Assembly (NCBI RefSeq): GCF_020034665.1
Contig: NZ_JAIQDI010000002.1
Span: forward strand, 434,001-498,000
Length of the DNA stretch: 64,000 bases
Origin: Niabella beijingensis
GTDB taxonomy: Bacteria; Bacteroidota; Bacteroidia; Chitinophagales; Chitinophagaceae
Direction: 5' to 3'
The translations under genes and the position numbers were made by a program. The notes beneath the pieces were generated by a model. It was not told the DNA's origin. It saw only the letters and a list, made by a program, of their open reading frames with translations, and did no database searches. The first letter of the stretch is position 1. Every line of letters starts with the position of its first letter. Of the stretch, positions 48,489-57,588 are shown piece after piece.

Positions 48489-50132
48489 ATGAAAATGACG
48501 CGACAATATCATTACCGGTTATCCTTTTTACTATTTCTTTGTATTTGTGTAGCAGGCTGCAGTGATAAGACCGGTGACCAGCGGAAAATATTCCGGTACA
48601 ATGAGTACACCGGTATTGCTTCGCTGGATCCCGCCTTTGCAAAAAACCAGTCTACCATGTGGCCGGCCCACCAGTTGTTCAATACCCTGGTGGAAGTGGA
48701 TGACAGTCTCAATATCAAACCTTCACTGGCAACACACTGGGAAATCTCGGATGATAAACTTACCTATACTTTTTATTTAAGACAGGATGTGCGTTTTCAC
48801 GACGATCCCGTTTTTCCCGGGTCCCGGGGCCGGAAAATGATAGCATCGGATGTGGTCTTCAGTCTGAACCGCATACTGGATCCGGCAGTGGCAAGTCCCG
48901 GGGCATGGATCTTTAACGGAAAGGCAGATACCCTGCGGCCGTTTACTGCCTTGAATGATTCTGTATTCCGGCTAAAACTATTACGTCCGTACCAGCCGGT
49001 TCTGGGGATCCTGTCCATGCAGTATTGCTCTGTGGTGGCACCGGAAGCGGTGAAGCACTATGGGGTGGATTTCAGAAGTCATCCGGTGGGTACGGGTCCT
49101 TTCCAGTTCGTTGCCTGGGAAGAAGGACAGGGACTGGTGTTTAAAAAGAACCCCGACTATTTTGAAACCGACAGCGCGGGCAACCGGCTGCCGTATATCG
49201 ACGGAATAAAGATCAGTTTTAAAGACAGCCGTGCCACAGAGTTCCTGCTGCTGCGCCAGGGGCACCTGGATTTTGTAAACGAACTGGATCCGAGTTTTAA
49301 AGATGAGGTACTTACAAAAAAAGGCACGCTGAAAAAAGAGTGGGAGGGGAAGCTGGTATTAAAAACAAATCCTTATCTCAATATCGAATACCTGGGTATA
49401 CTGGTGAATTCTTCAAACGAACTGGTAAAACATTCTCCGCTCCGGTTTAAAAAAGTACGGCAGGCGATCAATTACGGCTTCGACCGGCACAAGATGATCC
49501 TGTACCTGCGCAATTCATTGGGGACACCTGCAGAATCGGGTTTTGTTCCGAAAGGCCTTCCTTCCTTTAATGATTCGATCGTAAAGGGATACCGGTATGA
49601 TCCGGAGAAGGCGGCCGTTTTATTAAAGGAAGCAGGGTTTCCCAATGGAAGGGGAATGCCTGTTATAAAGCTGCTCACCATTTCCGTTTATGCGGATTTC
49701 GCCAATTTTATTGCAAAGCAGCTGGAAGGGATCGGGATGAAGATACAGGTGGAGGTGGTGCAGAAAGCGCTTTTGTTTGAAATGACGGCAAGCTCCCGCG
49801 CTGCCTTTTTCCGCGGTGGGTGGATCGCTGACTATCCGGATGCGGAAAATTATCTGTCGGTGTTCTATTCAAAAAACCCGGCACCGCCCAATTATACCCG
49901 TTATAAGAACCCGGCTTTTGATGCGGCTTTTGAAGCAGCAATAAAAGAGACCAATGATTCCCTGCGCTATATCCTGTACAGGAAGGCCGACCAGCTGGCC
50001 ATAGATGATGCCCCCGTGGTACCACTTTGGTATGATAAAGTGATCCAGCTGGTACAGCCCAATATTAAAGGCTATCAGCCTAACGCGCTGAACCTGCTGG
50101 AACTGCGGAGGATAAAGATCGAAGACCGCTGA
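48489..50132 (+). CDS. Family 5 extracellular solute-binding lipoprotein (oligopeptide-binding type)
   Basis: A 547-aa SBP_bac_5 protein. Signal peptide with lipobox CVAGC (Cys near residue 23). Motifs typical of OppA/DppA-like proteins: VEVDDSLNIKPSLATHWEIS, then TYTFYLRQDVRFHDDPVF and HPVGTGPFQFVAWEEGQGL. It binds peptides or similar ligands for an ABC importer. No permease or ATPase genes are adjacent, so it is an orphan here. The divergent M1 aminopeptidase suggests a peptide-use pair; the intergenic space is only 38 bp. Confidence 0.9.
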   Translation: MKMTRQYHYRLSFLLFLCICVAGCSDKTGDQRKIFRYNEYTGIASLDPAFAKNQSTMWPAHQLFNTLVEVDDSLNIKPSLATHWEISDDKLTYTFYLRQDVRFHDDPVFPGSRGRKMIASDVVFSLNRILDPAVASPGAWIFNGKADTLRPFTALNDSVFRLKLLRPYQPVLGILSMQYCSVVAPEAVKHYGVDFRSHPVGTGPFQFVAWEEGQGLVFKKNPDYFETDSAGNRLPYIDGIKISFKDSRATEFLLLRQGHLDFVNELDPSFKDEVLTKKGTLKKEWEGKLVLKTNPYLNIEYLGILVNSSNELVKHSPLRFKKVRQAINYGFDRHKMILYLRNSLGTPAESGFVPKGLPSFNDSIVKGYRYDPEKAAVLLKEAGFPNGRGMPVIKLLTISVYADFANFIAKQLEGIGMKIQVEVVQKALLFEMTASSRAAFFRGGWIADYPDAENYLSVFYSKNPAPPNYTRYKNPAFDAAFEAAIKETNDSLRYILYRKADQLAIDDAPVVPLWYDKVIQLVQPNIKGYQPNALNLLELRRIKIEDR

Positions 50133-50146
50133 CCGGCTCTGTAGAG

Positions 50147-50764
50147 TTATCTGCGCTCGTATTTCCAGTTACGGCTTTTGCCTTCGGCGATCCATTCCAG
50201 GGCGGTAGCAATGCGCTTTTCACGGGTGGCTTCCGTTTTGGCGTCGATGATCCATTGCAGGTATTCATTCCGGTGGGAAGGCGCAAACTTTTCAAAAACA
50301 GCCTTTGCCGTTTTATTTTTTGCCAGGGCTTTTTGAAAATAACCGGGCACAGCTATTGCTGCTGCTTTCCCTGCAGGTGTTTGCTTCAGGGAAGTACCCG
50401 CATCAATCAATACCATGGCCTCTTTTAATGCCTGTAGCAATACCTTGTCCGGCGGAAGATCTTTTACTTTGGTAAGCCGCCCCAGCTGCCCCATTGCTTT
50501 ATGAGTGCCCTCCAATACGAGATAGGGTTTCAGCACCAAGATCTCTTTGCCCAGCCGGAAATTAAACGAGGCATGCTGCTTAAAAGCGGCCATGCTGCAG
50601 AGGATCCTGCCTTTATAATCAAAGTGAGGGCAGGACCATTTGATCGTTTCCTGTATATCTTTTCCGGCCTTGTGAACGATCCTCCGGATATGCAACAGAA
50701 CGGGCTGTGCAAAAAGCGGTGCCGCAGAAATATAAGTGTCCACTTCAGGTATTGTGGTTGCCAT
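50147..50764 (-). CDS. YdeI/DUF1801-family protein
   Basis: A 205-aa cytoplasmic protein with an N-terminal DUF1801 domain (PLFAQPVLLHIRRIVHKAGK then ETIKWSCPHFDYKGRILC) and a C-terminal YdeI/OmpD-associated segment (FAPSHRNEYLQWIIDAKTEA then RIATALEWIAEGKSRNWKYE). Function not established; the fold is of the DUF1801/frataxin-like group. Convergent with the binding-protein gene, 14 bp apart. Confidence 0.85.
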   Translation of the reverse strand: MATTIPEVDTYISAAPLFAQPVLLHIRRIVHKAGKDIQETIKWSCPHFDYKGRILCSMAAFKQHASFNFRLGKEILVLKPYLVLEGTHKAMGQLGRLTKVKDLPPDKVLLQALKEAMVLIDAGTSLKQTPAGKAAAIAVPGYFQKALAKNKTAKAVFEKFAPSHRNEYLQWIIDAKTEATREKRIATALEWIAEGKSRNWKYERR

Positions 50765-51359
50765 AAGCCCTTTTTTATAATACGTACAGTACCAGCACCG
50801 TTGTCGTTACTGCCGGCAAAAGCTTCCTGTATATCATTGCAGGTGTTCCTGTCTTTTACCCTGCGTCCCTCTTTGTTGTCTTTTCAACAGGATGAGTTTT
50901 TTCCTGTGCTGTTTCTTTATTGAAAGATAATAAAAAAGTCCTGCAAATAAAAGCAGGAGAACTGCCCACCAGGCAGGGGAAATACTGCGGTGATACAGGG
51001 CTGTCCCTGCAGGTTCAATGGCCGGAAGCTTCTTGGGGAAGGGGTGTTCCGCCAGTCCCGGTGATTAGTTTTGATCTTTTGGCGCTGATTCGGTAATTTC
51101 GGTAACGTAACCGGAAAAAACGATTTCCGGCTGTTTTTTGCTTTAGCCAGGACACTGTGGAATTGTTGCTGTTATCGTTTCCGGGAAAGAGAACCGGAAA
51201 GCAGCGTGCGGATGATTGATGAATTACAAATTCAGAATGGAGACGAAGCGCAGGCAGGGATGACCCGGAGCTCTTTTTGAATAATTTACGGTAACGTACA
51301 CGTTTTTAATAAAAGCTTTTTTATATTTACAGGGATGGTGGCCTGGTGATGCTTGAAAA
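50765..51359. other. Non-coding region upstream of the beta-propeller lipoprotein
   Basis: About 595 bp without a gene. The word CGGTAACGTA occurs twice (51100-51109 and 51289-51298). The second copy runs into ACGTACACGTT (51294-51304), 11 bases of which are also found in the large palindrome at 55809-55849. It may hold a regulator site for the cluster at 51.3-58.6 kb. Confidence 0.45.
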
Positions 51360-52766
51360 ATGAGAAAAGAATTAACAATGCATGCTTTAAAAACAAAACT
51401 TGGCCTGGGAATCGCAACAGCTTTATTGTGGTCATTTGCCTGCTGCAGGCCCGGAGAAGACCGGACCCCCGTATCCGGAAAACAACAGGACACGAAGGTT
51501 GGCGATTCACTTACGGCCCGTCATTATTATTCGGGGTTTCCCGATGCACATGATACCTACAATGCAATATCTGTTGCAAGCGATGGCCGGATCTATTACG
51601 TATTGTCTTCCACCCGTTATGACGTGGGAGGACAGTTCTATGTATATGATCCGGCAACGGATTCCACCCGGTTTATCGCAGACCTTTCCCAGGCACTGGG
51701 GGAAAAAGAGCAGCATTATGTGGCTCAGGGTAAGAGTCATGTGGAGTTTTACGAGCACAACAACAAACTTTATTTTGCAACCCATGCCGGGTACTATGAA
51801 ATGATCAACGGCTCTGAACAAATGCCGGTGCATGCCCCCGACGGATATAAACGATACCCCGGCGGGCATTTTGTTTCTTATGATATGAAAACCGGTGCTA
51901 TTGAAAGCATGGCGCTGGCCCCGGAAGGGGACGGGATCTTAACCATGACAATGGATGAAAAACGTGGGCATCTGTATGGCCTTACGTGGCCAAAGGGACT
52001 GCTGATCGATTATGACCTCAACCATAAAGTACTTAAGAACCTGGGGCCGGTAACCGGAAAGGGAGAGTCGCAGGTGGGCGATGACTTCCGCGTGATCTGC
52101 CGTTCGATTTTTGTGGATCCGGATGACGGCAATGTCTACTACTCCACTGCCGAAGGGGATATCTATGCCTATCATCCTGAGGGAGGCAAGCCCCGCAAAC
52201 TGGAGGATGTGAACCTGCGTCTCGATTATTTTGGTAAATACGATCCCAAAGATGCGGGCAGCATGGGATACAACTGGCGAAAGATCTACTGGTACGGACC
52301 GGAGCATAAGGCTTACGGAGTGCATGGAAATTCCGGCTATCTGTTCACATTTGATCCCAGGGAAAAAAAGGTGGAGCTGGTGGAGCGGATCAATTCCATG
52401 CCTTCCCGGAAGAGCGGGATGTTCGATCAGTTCAGCTATGGATACCTGGGTTTTAAAATAAAGGATGGCGTCATTTACTATCTTACCGGCGGACCGGTAT
52501 ATGAAAACGGGCGCCGCGTTGCCGGTGCGGACAAGATCAATATGGGAGCAGCTAAAGGGCTGGAGAACCTGCATGTGGTGACCTACAATATTAAGGAGGG
52601 CGTATACAAAGATCACGGACCTGTATTTTATAAAGATGGCGGACGTCCTACCTATGTCAATTCAATTGCGGTGGGAAACGACGGGAATATTTATACCCTG
52701 GCCCGTTTTCTTCATAACGGAAAGGAAATAGAAGACCTGGTAAAGATCGATTTCAAAAAACAGTAG
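51360..52766 (+). CDS. Lipoprotein with predicted beta-propeller fold, function unknown
   Basis: A 468-aa exported protein. Signal peptide HALKTKLGLGIATALLWSF with a lipobox at SFACC. An alternative start at 51378 (MHALKTK) is equally possible. The mature part repeats short blades such as ISVASDGRIYYVLSST, VICRSIFVDPDDGNVYYSTA and NSIAVGNDGNIYTLARFLHN, which look like six or seven blades of an SMP30/NHL-like propeller. Not matched to a named family. First gene of a same-strand cluster with two aminotransferases and a ceramidase-like protein. Confidence 0.7.
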   Translation: MRKELTMHALKTKLGLGIATALLWSFACCRPGEDRTPVSGKQQDTKVGDSLTARHYYSGFPDAHDTYNAISVASDGRIYYVLSSTRYDVGGQFYVYDPATDSTRFIADLSQALGEKEQHYVAQGKSHVEFYEHNNKLYFATHAGYYEMINGSEQMPVHAPDGYKRYPGGHFVSYDMKTGAIESMALAPEGDGILTMTMDEKRGHLYGLTWPKGLLIDYDLNHKVLKNLGPVTGKGESQVGDDFRVICRSIFVDPDDGNVYYSTAEGDIYAYHPEGGKPRKLEDVNLRLDYFGKYDPKDAGSMGYNWRKIYWYGPEHKAYGVHGNSGYLFTFDPREKKVELVERINSMPSRKSGMFDQFSYGYLGFKIKDGVIYYLTGGPVYENGRRVAGADKINMGAAKGLENLHVVTYNIKEGVYKDHGPVFYKDGGRPTYVNSIAVGNDGNIYTLARFLHNGKEIEDLVKIDFKKQ

Positions 52767-52916
52767 CGCTGCGCTGTACCGGGTGTGCAGCGACGGAACC
52801 GGGCTGTGATGCGGTAATAAAAAAGAAGCAGGTGGTATAATTTGTGCCGGCGCGGCGGAAGATCGTGAAGCGGGAAGAGGATTACGGTTGTGTCAACAAT
52901 GTAAAACGTATAAGCC

Positions 52917-54281
52917 ATGAATAAAAAGAAAATGAACAGGCGCCGCTTTATCGGAAATACAGCGGCTGCTTCTGTTGCCGGTGTTTTGGCCGGGTCATTC
53001 CCGGTGCTGGCACAAACAAAAAACAGCGGAACACTGGCTGCTCTCGGCGGTGCTCCTGTGCGCGATAAACGTCCCTGGCCGGCATGGCCATACACCGATG
53101 AAGAGCTGGTACAATCAATGACGGAAACCGCTAAAAGCGGCTGGTGGAGCCGGATCGACAACCGCAACAGCAGCAAGGTGGCCCGGTTCGAGCGGGAGTT
53201 CGCCCCTTTTCACGATATTAAATATGTAGTGGCCACAGGTTCGGGTACCCAGGCGATCTCCACAGCGGTACATGCGCTGAATATCGAGTGCGGCGATGAA
53301 GTGATCACTTCGCCTTATACAGATATGGGGACCATCTCCGGCGTTATTACCAGCAGGGCACTTCCGGTACTGGCAGACCTGGATCCGGATTCATTCCAGC
53401 TGGATGCTAAAGATGTGGAGAAAAAGATCAACAATAATACCAGGGCATTGCTGCCGGTACACATGATGGGAGCACCGGCGGATATCCGCGCCTTTGTTCA
53501 GATGGCACGGCAGCACAAACTGCTGCTGATCGAAGATGCCTGCCAGGCGCACCTGGCAAAAATCGATGGAAAACGCATCGGCACCTTTGGTGATGTGGGA
53601 TGTCTGAGTTTTCAGTCGTCGAAAGTGATGGCCAGTGGTGAGGGCGGTGCCTGTCTGACGGACAATGAAGCGCTTGCCGATACACTCTATACGGTAATGA
53701 ATCACGGAAGTGATAAACGGGGAACACATCCGCGGATCGGTCCCAAATACCGGATGAATGAATTTGCCGCATCGTTGCTGCTTTCCCAGATGCGTACCCA
53801 CTTACAACGGCATGAAACACGCAACAGGAACGGGAAATACCTCACCGAAAAATTAAAAGGGTATAGCGGAGTAGCCCCTCAAAAGCTCTATCCCGGTACC
53901 GAGGAATGTTCTTACTATCTCTATGCCATGGCGTTCCGACCGGAAGAGTGGAAGGGTGCATCCCGCGCGCAGTTTATAAAGGCCGTTCAGGCCGAAGGAA
54001 TTCCGATTGGTCCGTACATCCAGAGCGGGCTGCATAAATACGACTGGGTGAATTTTATCTGCGGGCTGGAGGTGTATAAAAAAATGTATGGTGAAAAACG
54101 ATTGAAAGAATACAAAGAGCAAACAAAACACCTGCCGGCCTGTGATGCGGTTGCCGACCGGATGTTGCTGATACCGGGTTCAGGGCCGTTAACGGCGGAT
54201 CAGTCATCAATGGACAATATCATCAATGCGCTGGCAAAGGTGTGGGAGCATCGCGATCAGCTGAAATCAATAAAAGTATGA
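52917..54281 (+). CDS. DegT/DnrJ/EryC1-family aminotransferase with a Tat signal
   Basis: A 454-aa PLP enzyme. The N-terminus NRRRFIGNTAAASVAGVLAG, followed by SFPVLAQ, is a twin-arginine signal, unusual because sugar aminotransferases of this family normally work in the cytoplasm. The catalytic core is intact: ATGSGTQAIS (phosphate loop), LLIEDACQAHLA (Asp that contacts the pyridine), SFQSSKVMASGEGGA (Schiff-base Lys). Relatives convert keto-sugars or keto-cyclitols to amino derivatives. The stop overlaps the start of the ceramidase-like gene (ATGA). A paralogue follows at 56115. Confidence 0.86.
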   Translation: MNKKKMNRRRFIGNTAAASVAGVLAGSFPVLAQTKNSGTLAALGGAPVRDKRPWPAWPYTDEELVQSMTETAKSGWWSRIDNRNSSKVARFEREFAPFHDIKYVVATGSGTQAISTAVHALNIECGDEVITSPYTDMGTISGVITSRALPVLADLDPDSFQLDAKDVEKKINNNTRALLPVHMMGAPADIRAFVQMARQHKLLLIEDACQAHLAKIDGKRIGTFGDVGCLSFQSSKVMASGEGGACLTDNEALADTLYTVMNHGSDKRGTHPRIGPKYRMNEFAASLLLSQMRTHLQRHETRNRNGKYLTEKLKGYSGVAPQKLYPGTEECSYYLYAMAFRPEEWKGASRAQFIKAVQAEGIPIGPYIQSGLHKYDWVNFICGLEVYKKMYGEKRLKEYKEQTKHLPACDAVADRMLLIPGSGPLTADQSSMDNIINALAKVWEHRDQLKSIKV

Positions 54282-55651
54282 TCCGTTCTTTTTGCAGGTA
54301 TGGATGGCTGCTGTTGTTTTTCTGTACGCCCGTTGGGCAACTGCATGCAGAACGCGGGATCCCCTGCCGGGGGGAGGAACTGCGGATCGCCGTATTTGAT
54401 GTGGATGCAACTCCTCCGGAGGGATCCTGGCTGGCCTACGATTCGCTGGTGAATACCTGGGAGCTGGGTTTACGGGCGAAAGGTATTGTATTGCTGGGTG
54501 CCGGCGAACCGATCGTTCTCTGCGCGGTGGATTGGATCGGCATCGCAAATGAGGGGAATGATGCCTTCCGGGAGACCCTGGCTGCCGCTGCAGGTACCAC
54601 CAGGGAGCGCGTAGCGGTACATACCCTGCATCAGCATGATGCGCCTGCCTGTGATTTTGGTGCAGAACTGCTGCTTAAAAAAGAAGGATTGAAACTGTAT
54701 GGCTTTGAAAGCAGTTTTCAGCGGCAGGTACTGGAGCGGCTGACCACTGCAATAAGGAATGCCCTGGGAAAAGCACGGGTGGTGACACATTACGGCCTGG
54801 GAAAGGCGGAAGTAAGGGATGTGGCATCGAACCGGCGCGTGCTGGGAAATGATGGTAAGGTACTGTTTACGCGTACCTCAGCTACAAAAGATCCGGTTGC
54901 GCGTGCTGCGCCGCAGGGACTGATCGATCCCGAACTGTCGCTGATCAGTTTTTGGCATAATGACCTGCCGCTGGCAGTACTTTCCTACTACGCCACGCAC
55001 CCGCAAAGTTATTACCGGACAGGGATCGCTAACCCGGATATCCCCGGGGTGGCACGGTTTTTCCGCCAGTTGGCACTGCCCGACGCCTTACTGCTGCATT
55101 TCAACGGAGCGGGAGGCAATATCACCGCAGGAAAATACAACGACGGCCGTCACGAGAACCGCTACCTGCTGGCCCAGCGGCTGGAGGAAGGAATGAAGCA
55201 GGCCTGGGAGCAAACCGTAAAAATACCGGTGACTGCAAAAGAGATACAATGGAAAGTGTTCCCTGTAACGCTGCCTGCAAAACCGGGACTTGACAGCATC
55301 CGGACGCTGCTTCACACACAGCCGGCTGTTTTTATCGCCAATAACGCCTCAAAACTGGTGTGGAGTCAGCGGTTAAAAGCCGGAAGGAAGATCGATTTCA
55401 GCTGTCTGGTCATTGGCAAGGCACGTATTGTTCATTTACCGGGAGAACCTTTTGTGGAGTACCAGCTGGCCGCCAAAAAAATGCGGACCGATCTTTTTGT
55501 TACAGTGGCGGGTTATGGCGATTATGCCCCCGGATACATCTGCACGGCGGCGGCCTATACCGAAGGAGGTTATGAGCCGGGTATGGCCTCGGCAGTGACC
55601 GCAGATGTGGAGCAGGTGATGCTGAACGCGATTAAAAAACTGCTGAACTAA
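54278..55651 (+). CDS. Secreted neutral ceramidase-like protein
   Basis: A 457-aa exported protein with the neutral/alkaline non-lysosomal ceramidase N-terminal domain: FDVDATPPEGS, LCAVDWIGIANEGNDAFR, HTLHQHDAPAC (metal site), YYATHPQSYY and FNGAGGNITAGKYND. Signal peptide IRSFCRYGWLLLFFCTPVGQ with cleavage near HAE. Many bacterial members lack proven ceramidase activity and hydrolyse or bind other amides. ATG 54278 overlaps the upstream aminotransferase stop by 4 bp, so the two products are made in step. Confidence 0.84.
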   Translation: MIRSFCRYGWLLLFFCTPVGQLHAERGIPCRGEELRIAVFDVDATPPEGSWLAYDSLVNTWELGLRAKGIVLLGAGEPIVLCAVDWIGIANEGNDAFRETLAAAAGTTRERVAVHTLHQHDAPACDFGAELLLKKEGLKLYGFESSFQRQVLERLTTAIRNALGKARVVTHYGLGKAEVRDVASNRRVLGNDGKVLFTRTSATKDPVARAAPQGLIDPELSLISFWHNDLPLAVLSYYATHPQSYYRTGIANPDIPGVARFFRQLALPDALLLHFNGAGGNITAGKYNDGRHENRYLLAQRLEEGMKQAWEQTVKIPVTAKEIQWKVFPVTLPAKPGLDSIRTLLHTQPAVFIANNASKLVWSQRLKAGRKIDFSCLVIGKARIVHLPGEPFVEYQLAAKKMRTDLFVTVAGYGDYAPGYICTAAAYTEGGYEPGMASAVTADVEQVMLNAIKKLLN

Positions 55652-56114
55652 AAAATGATGCGCGCGGTATTTTATAAAAAGGAAACGGTTCCCTTACGGT
55701 TGTTGCAGCTTCAATGTGTTGCAAACTTTTTTTCGGTCAGTGCTGCTCCTGCTCCAGGACGAGTGCCGCCATCGTGGATGCTGATGAAGTGATCGGTTGT
55801 TTTTCAAGTATACCGGATTTATGTGTACGTACACGTTAAACCCGGTATATGGAGTCACCGGAGCAGACCGGCTTCTCCGGAATGAAATCGCGGAGCGCTG
55901 TATTAACCCCGCCCGGGCGCGTGCGGATACTGCGAAAAGGAAAGCAGCGGGCGTTGCCGGCAGTCCTTCAGACGTTACCAGGTTCGGTGCAGCAGCCGGC
56001 CTCAATGGCGGTACCCGGCCGCAAAATTGTTTTCGTTTCTGTTGCGGATGTTGTATTTTCGGGTACGTAAACAATCTGTGGTCCGCACTTCTTTGCACAA
56101 ATAAATACCAGCAT
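55652..56114. other. Regulatory intergenic region before the second aminotransferase
   Basis: About 460 bp. The reading frame of the next gene stays open through much of it, but the residues are not protein-like. It contains GGAAACGGTTCC (55681-55692, near-palindromic with a central CG) and the 41-bp palindrome at 55809-55849. Confidence 0.5.
55809..55849. promoter_or_regulatory. 41-bp palindrome, candidate LacI-family operator
   Basis: Outer arms TATACCGG / CCGGTATA (55809-55816, 55842-55849) surround the perfect palindrome GTGTACGTACAC (55823-55834), all sharing one centre. LacI-family operators are palindromes with a central CG, and a LacI-type gene lies 1.8 kb downstream. Confidence 0.55.
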
Positions 56115-57485
56115 ATGAGTTCAAACTTTTCGCGGAGAGCTTTTATAAAAAAGACATCCCTGGGCGCAGCAGGTGCGTTCATCGGAATGGAAGCCCTGGC
56201 TACAGGGGCGGCACCTGCACTACAGCTGTCAGGTACACCTGCCCTGTTGGGCGGCACGCCGTTAATGACAAAGGATAATTGGGTGAAATGGCCGGTATGG
56301 ATCCCGGAGACCGATGAACCGCTGGTGCTGGAGGCGCTGCGCAGCGGAGTGTGGTCGAGGGCCAAACTGGTGGCCCGGTTTGAGGAAGAGTATGCCCGGT
56401 TGCTTGGTGCCAAACGTTGTTTGTCCACCGTGAACGGCACCAACGCCCTGATCGTGGCATTGAACCAGCTTGGTGTTGGCGCAGGTGATGAAGTGATTGT
56501 ACCGCCCTATACATTTGTGGCCACCATACAGGCCGTACTCGTAAACGGAGCGATCCCGGTGTTTGCTGATATTGATCCGCACACCTACCAGATCGATCCG
56601 GTTAAGATCGAGGAAAAGATCACACCACGCACCAAACTGATCCTCCCGGTACACATATTGGGGATGCCGGCCGACATGGACCGGATCATGGCGATTGCCA
56701 AAAAACGCAACCTGCTGGTGCTGGAAGATGCCTGCCAGGCACACCTGGCTGAGATCGGCGGCAAAAAGGCCGGTACCATCGGACATGCAGGATGCTTTAG
56801 TTTTCAGACATCAAAGAACCTGGCCATAGGAGAGGGCGGCGCCATTGTTTCCGACGATGACGATCTGATGGACCGTTGTTTTTCCTATCATAATCTGGGC
56901 TTCCCTTATGGCGTGGCACCCGGCGCAGTGGCCAGCGGAAGCGTACGCATCGGCGGGAAAACGCGGATGGCGGAGTACCAGGCCGCCATCGGGCTGGTAC
57001 AGCTGAAACGGCTGGAAGCGCAGACCCGTATCCGCAATGAAAATGCCGTTTATCTCAGAAAGCGGCTGGGGAATATCCCGGGCATTGTTCCGCACCGGTT
57101 GTACGACAATGTAACACAGGCGGCTTACCTGCTTTTTGCATTCCGTTACCAGCAGGATCAGTTTAAAGGACTGTCGCGGGACGCTTTTATAAAAGCGCTG
57201 AGTGCGGAGGGTGTTCCGGTTTCTTCCGGCTATACACCGCTGAATACCCAGCCCTTTATCAGGGATGCGCTGGAGTCGAAGAACTTCCGGAGCATGTATG
57301 CCGGGAACCTGGTTGCGTATAAGACCTACATGGCTCAGAACCAATGCCCTCAAAATGAAGCGCTGTGCAAAGAGGCGGTATGGATCACCCAGAACATGCT
57401 GCTGGGATCTGCAGCAGATATGGAACTGATTGCCGGTGCCATCGAACGTATTTATAAAAATGCCGACCAGATAAAAAAAGCGTAA
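56115..57485 (+). CDS. DegT/DnrJ/EryC1-family aminotransferase with a Tat signal (second copy)
   Basis: A 456-aa paralogue of the protein at 52917. The signal segment SSNFSRRAFIKKTSLGAAGA carries the twin arginine. The catalytic core is intact: NGTNALIVAL, LVLEDACQAHLAEI, SFQTSKNLAIGEGGAI with the Schiff-base Lys, and NLGFPYGVAPG. The start at 56115 is where the Tat signal begins; the longer open frame from 55797 covers the palindrome and is rejected. Both copies keep family residues, so they probably act on different substrates or as a heterodimer. Followed by the LacI regulator. Confidence 0.86.
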   Translation: MSSNFSRRAFIKKTSLGAAGAFIGMEALATGAAPALQLSGTPALLGGTPLMTKDNWVKWPVWIPETDEPLVLEALRSGVWSRAKLVARFEEEYARLLGAKRCLSTVNGTNALIVALNQLGVGAGDEVIVPPYTFVATIQAVLVNGAIPVFADIDPHTYQIDPVKIEEKITPRTKLILPVHILGMPADMDRIMAIAKKRNLLVLEDACQAHLAEIGGKKAGTIGHAGCFSFQTSKNLAIGEGGAIVSDDDDLMDRCFSYHNLGFPYGVAPGAVASGSVRIGGKTRMAEYQAAIGLVQLKRLEAQTRIRNENAVYLRKRLGNIPGIVPHRLYDNVTQAAYLLFAFRYQQDQFKGLSRDAFIKALSAEGVPVSSGYTPLNTQPFIRDALESKNFRSMYAGNLVAYKTYMAQNQCPQNEALCKEAVWITQNMLLGSAADMELIAGAIERIYKNADQIKKA

Positions 57486-57541
57486 AAGAACGGCGCTGCA
57501 AGGCCCGCTAAAAACGGATAAGAACAACAGGAGGAAGACTT

Positions 57542-57569
57542 TTTGTAATATAAATTAACACTATATTTG
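57542..57569 (+). promoter_or_regulatory. Promoter of the LacI-family gene
   Basis: TATATTTG (57562-57569) is a perfect -7 box, with TTTG (57542-57545) 16 nt upstream, 3 nt shorter than the usual spacing. The start codon follows 19 nt after the box. Confidence 0.55.
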
Positions 57570-57588
57570 AAGGTAAAATCTAAGTCGG

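Noticed and set aside
55797..56114. N-terminal extension of the second DegT protein
   Set aside because: The open frame covers a large palindrome and ends where a clear Tat signal begins at 56115.
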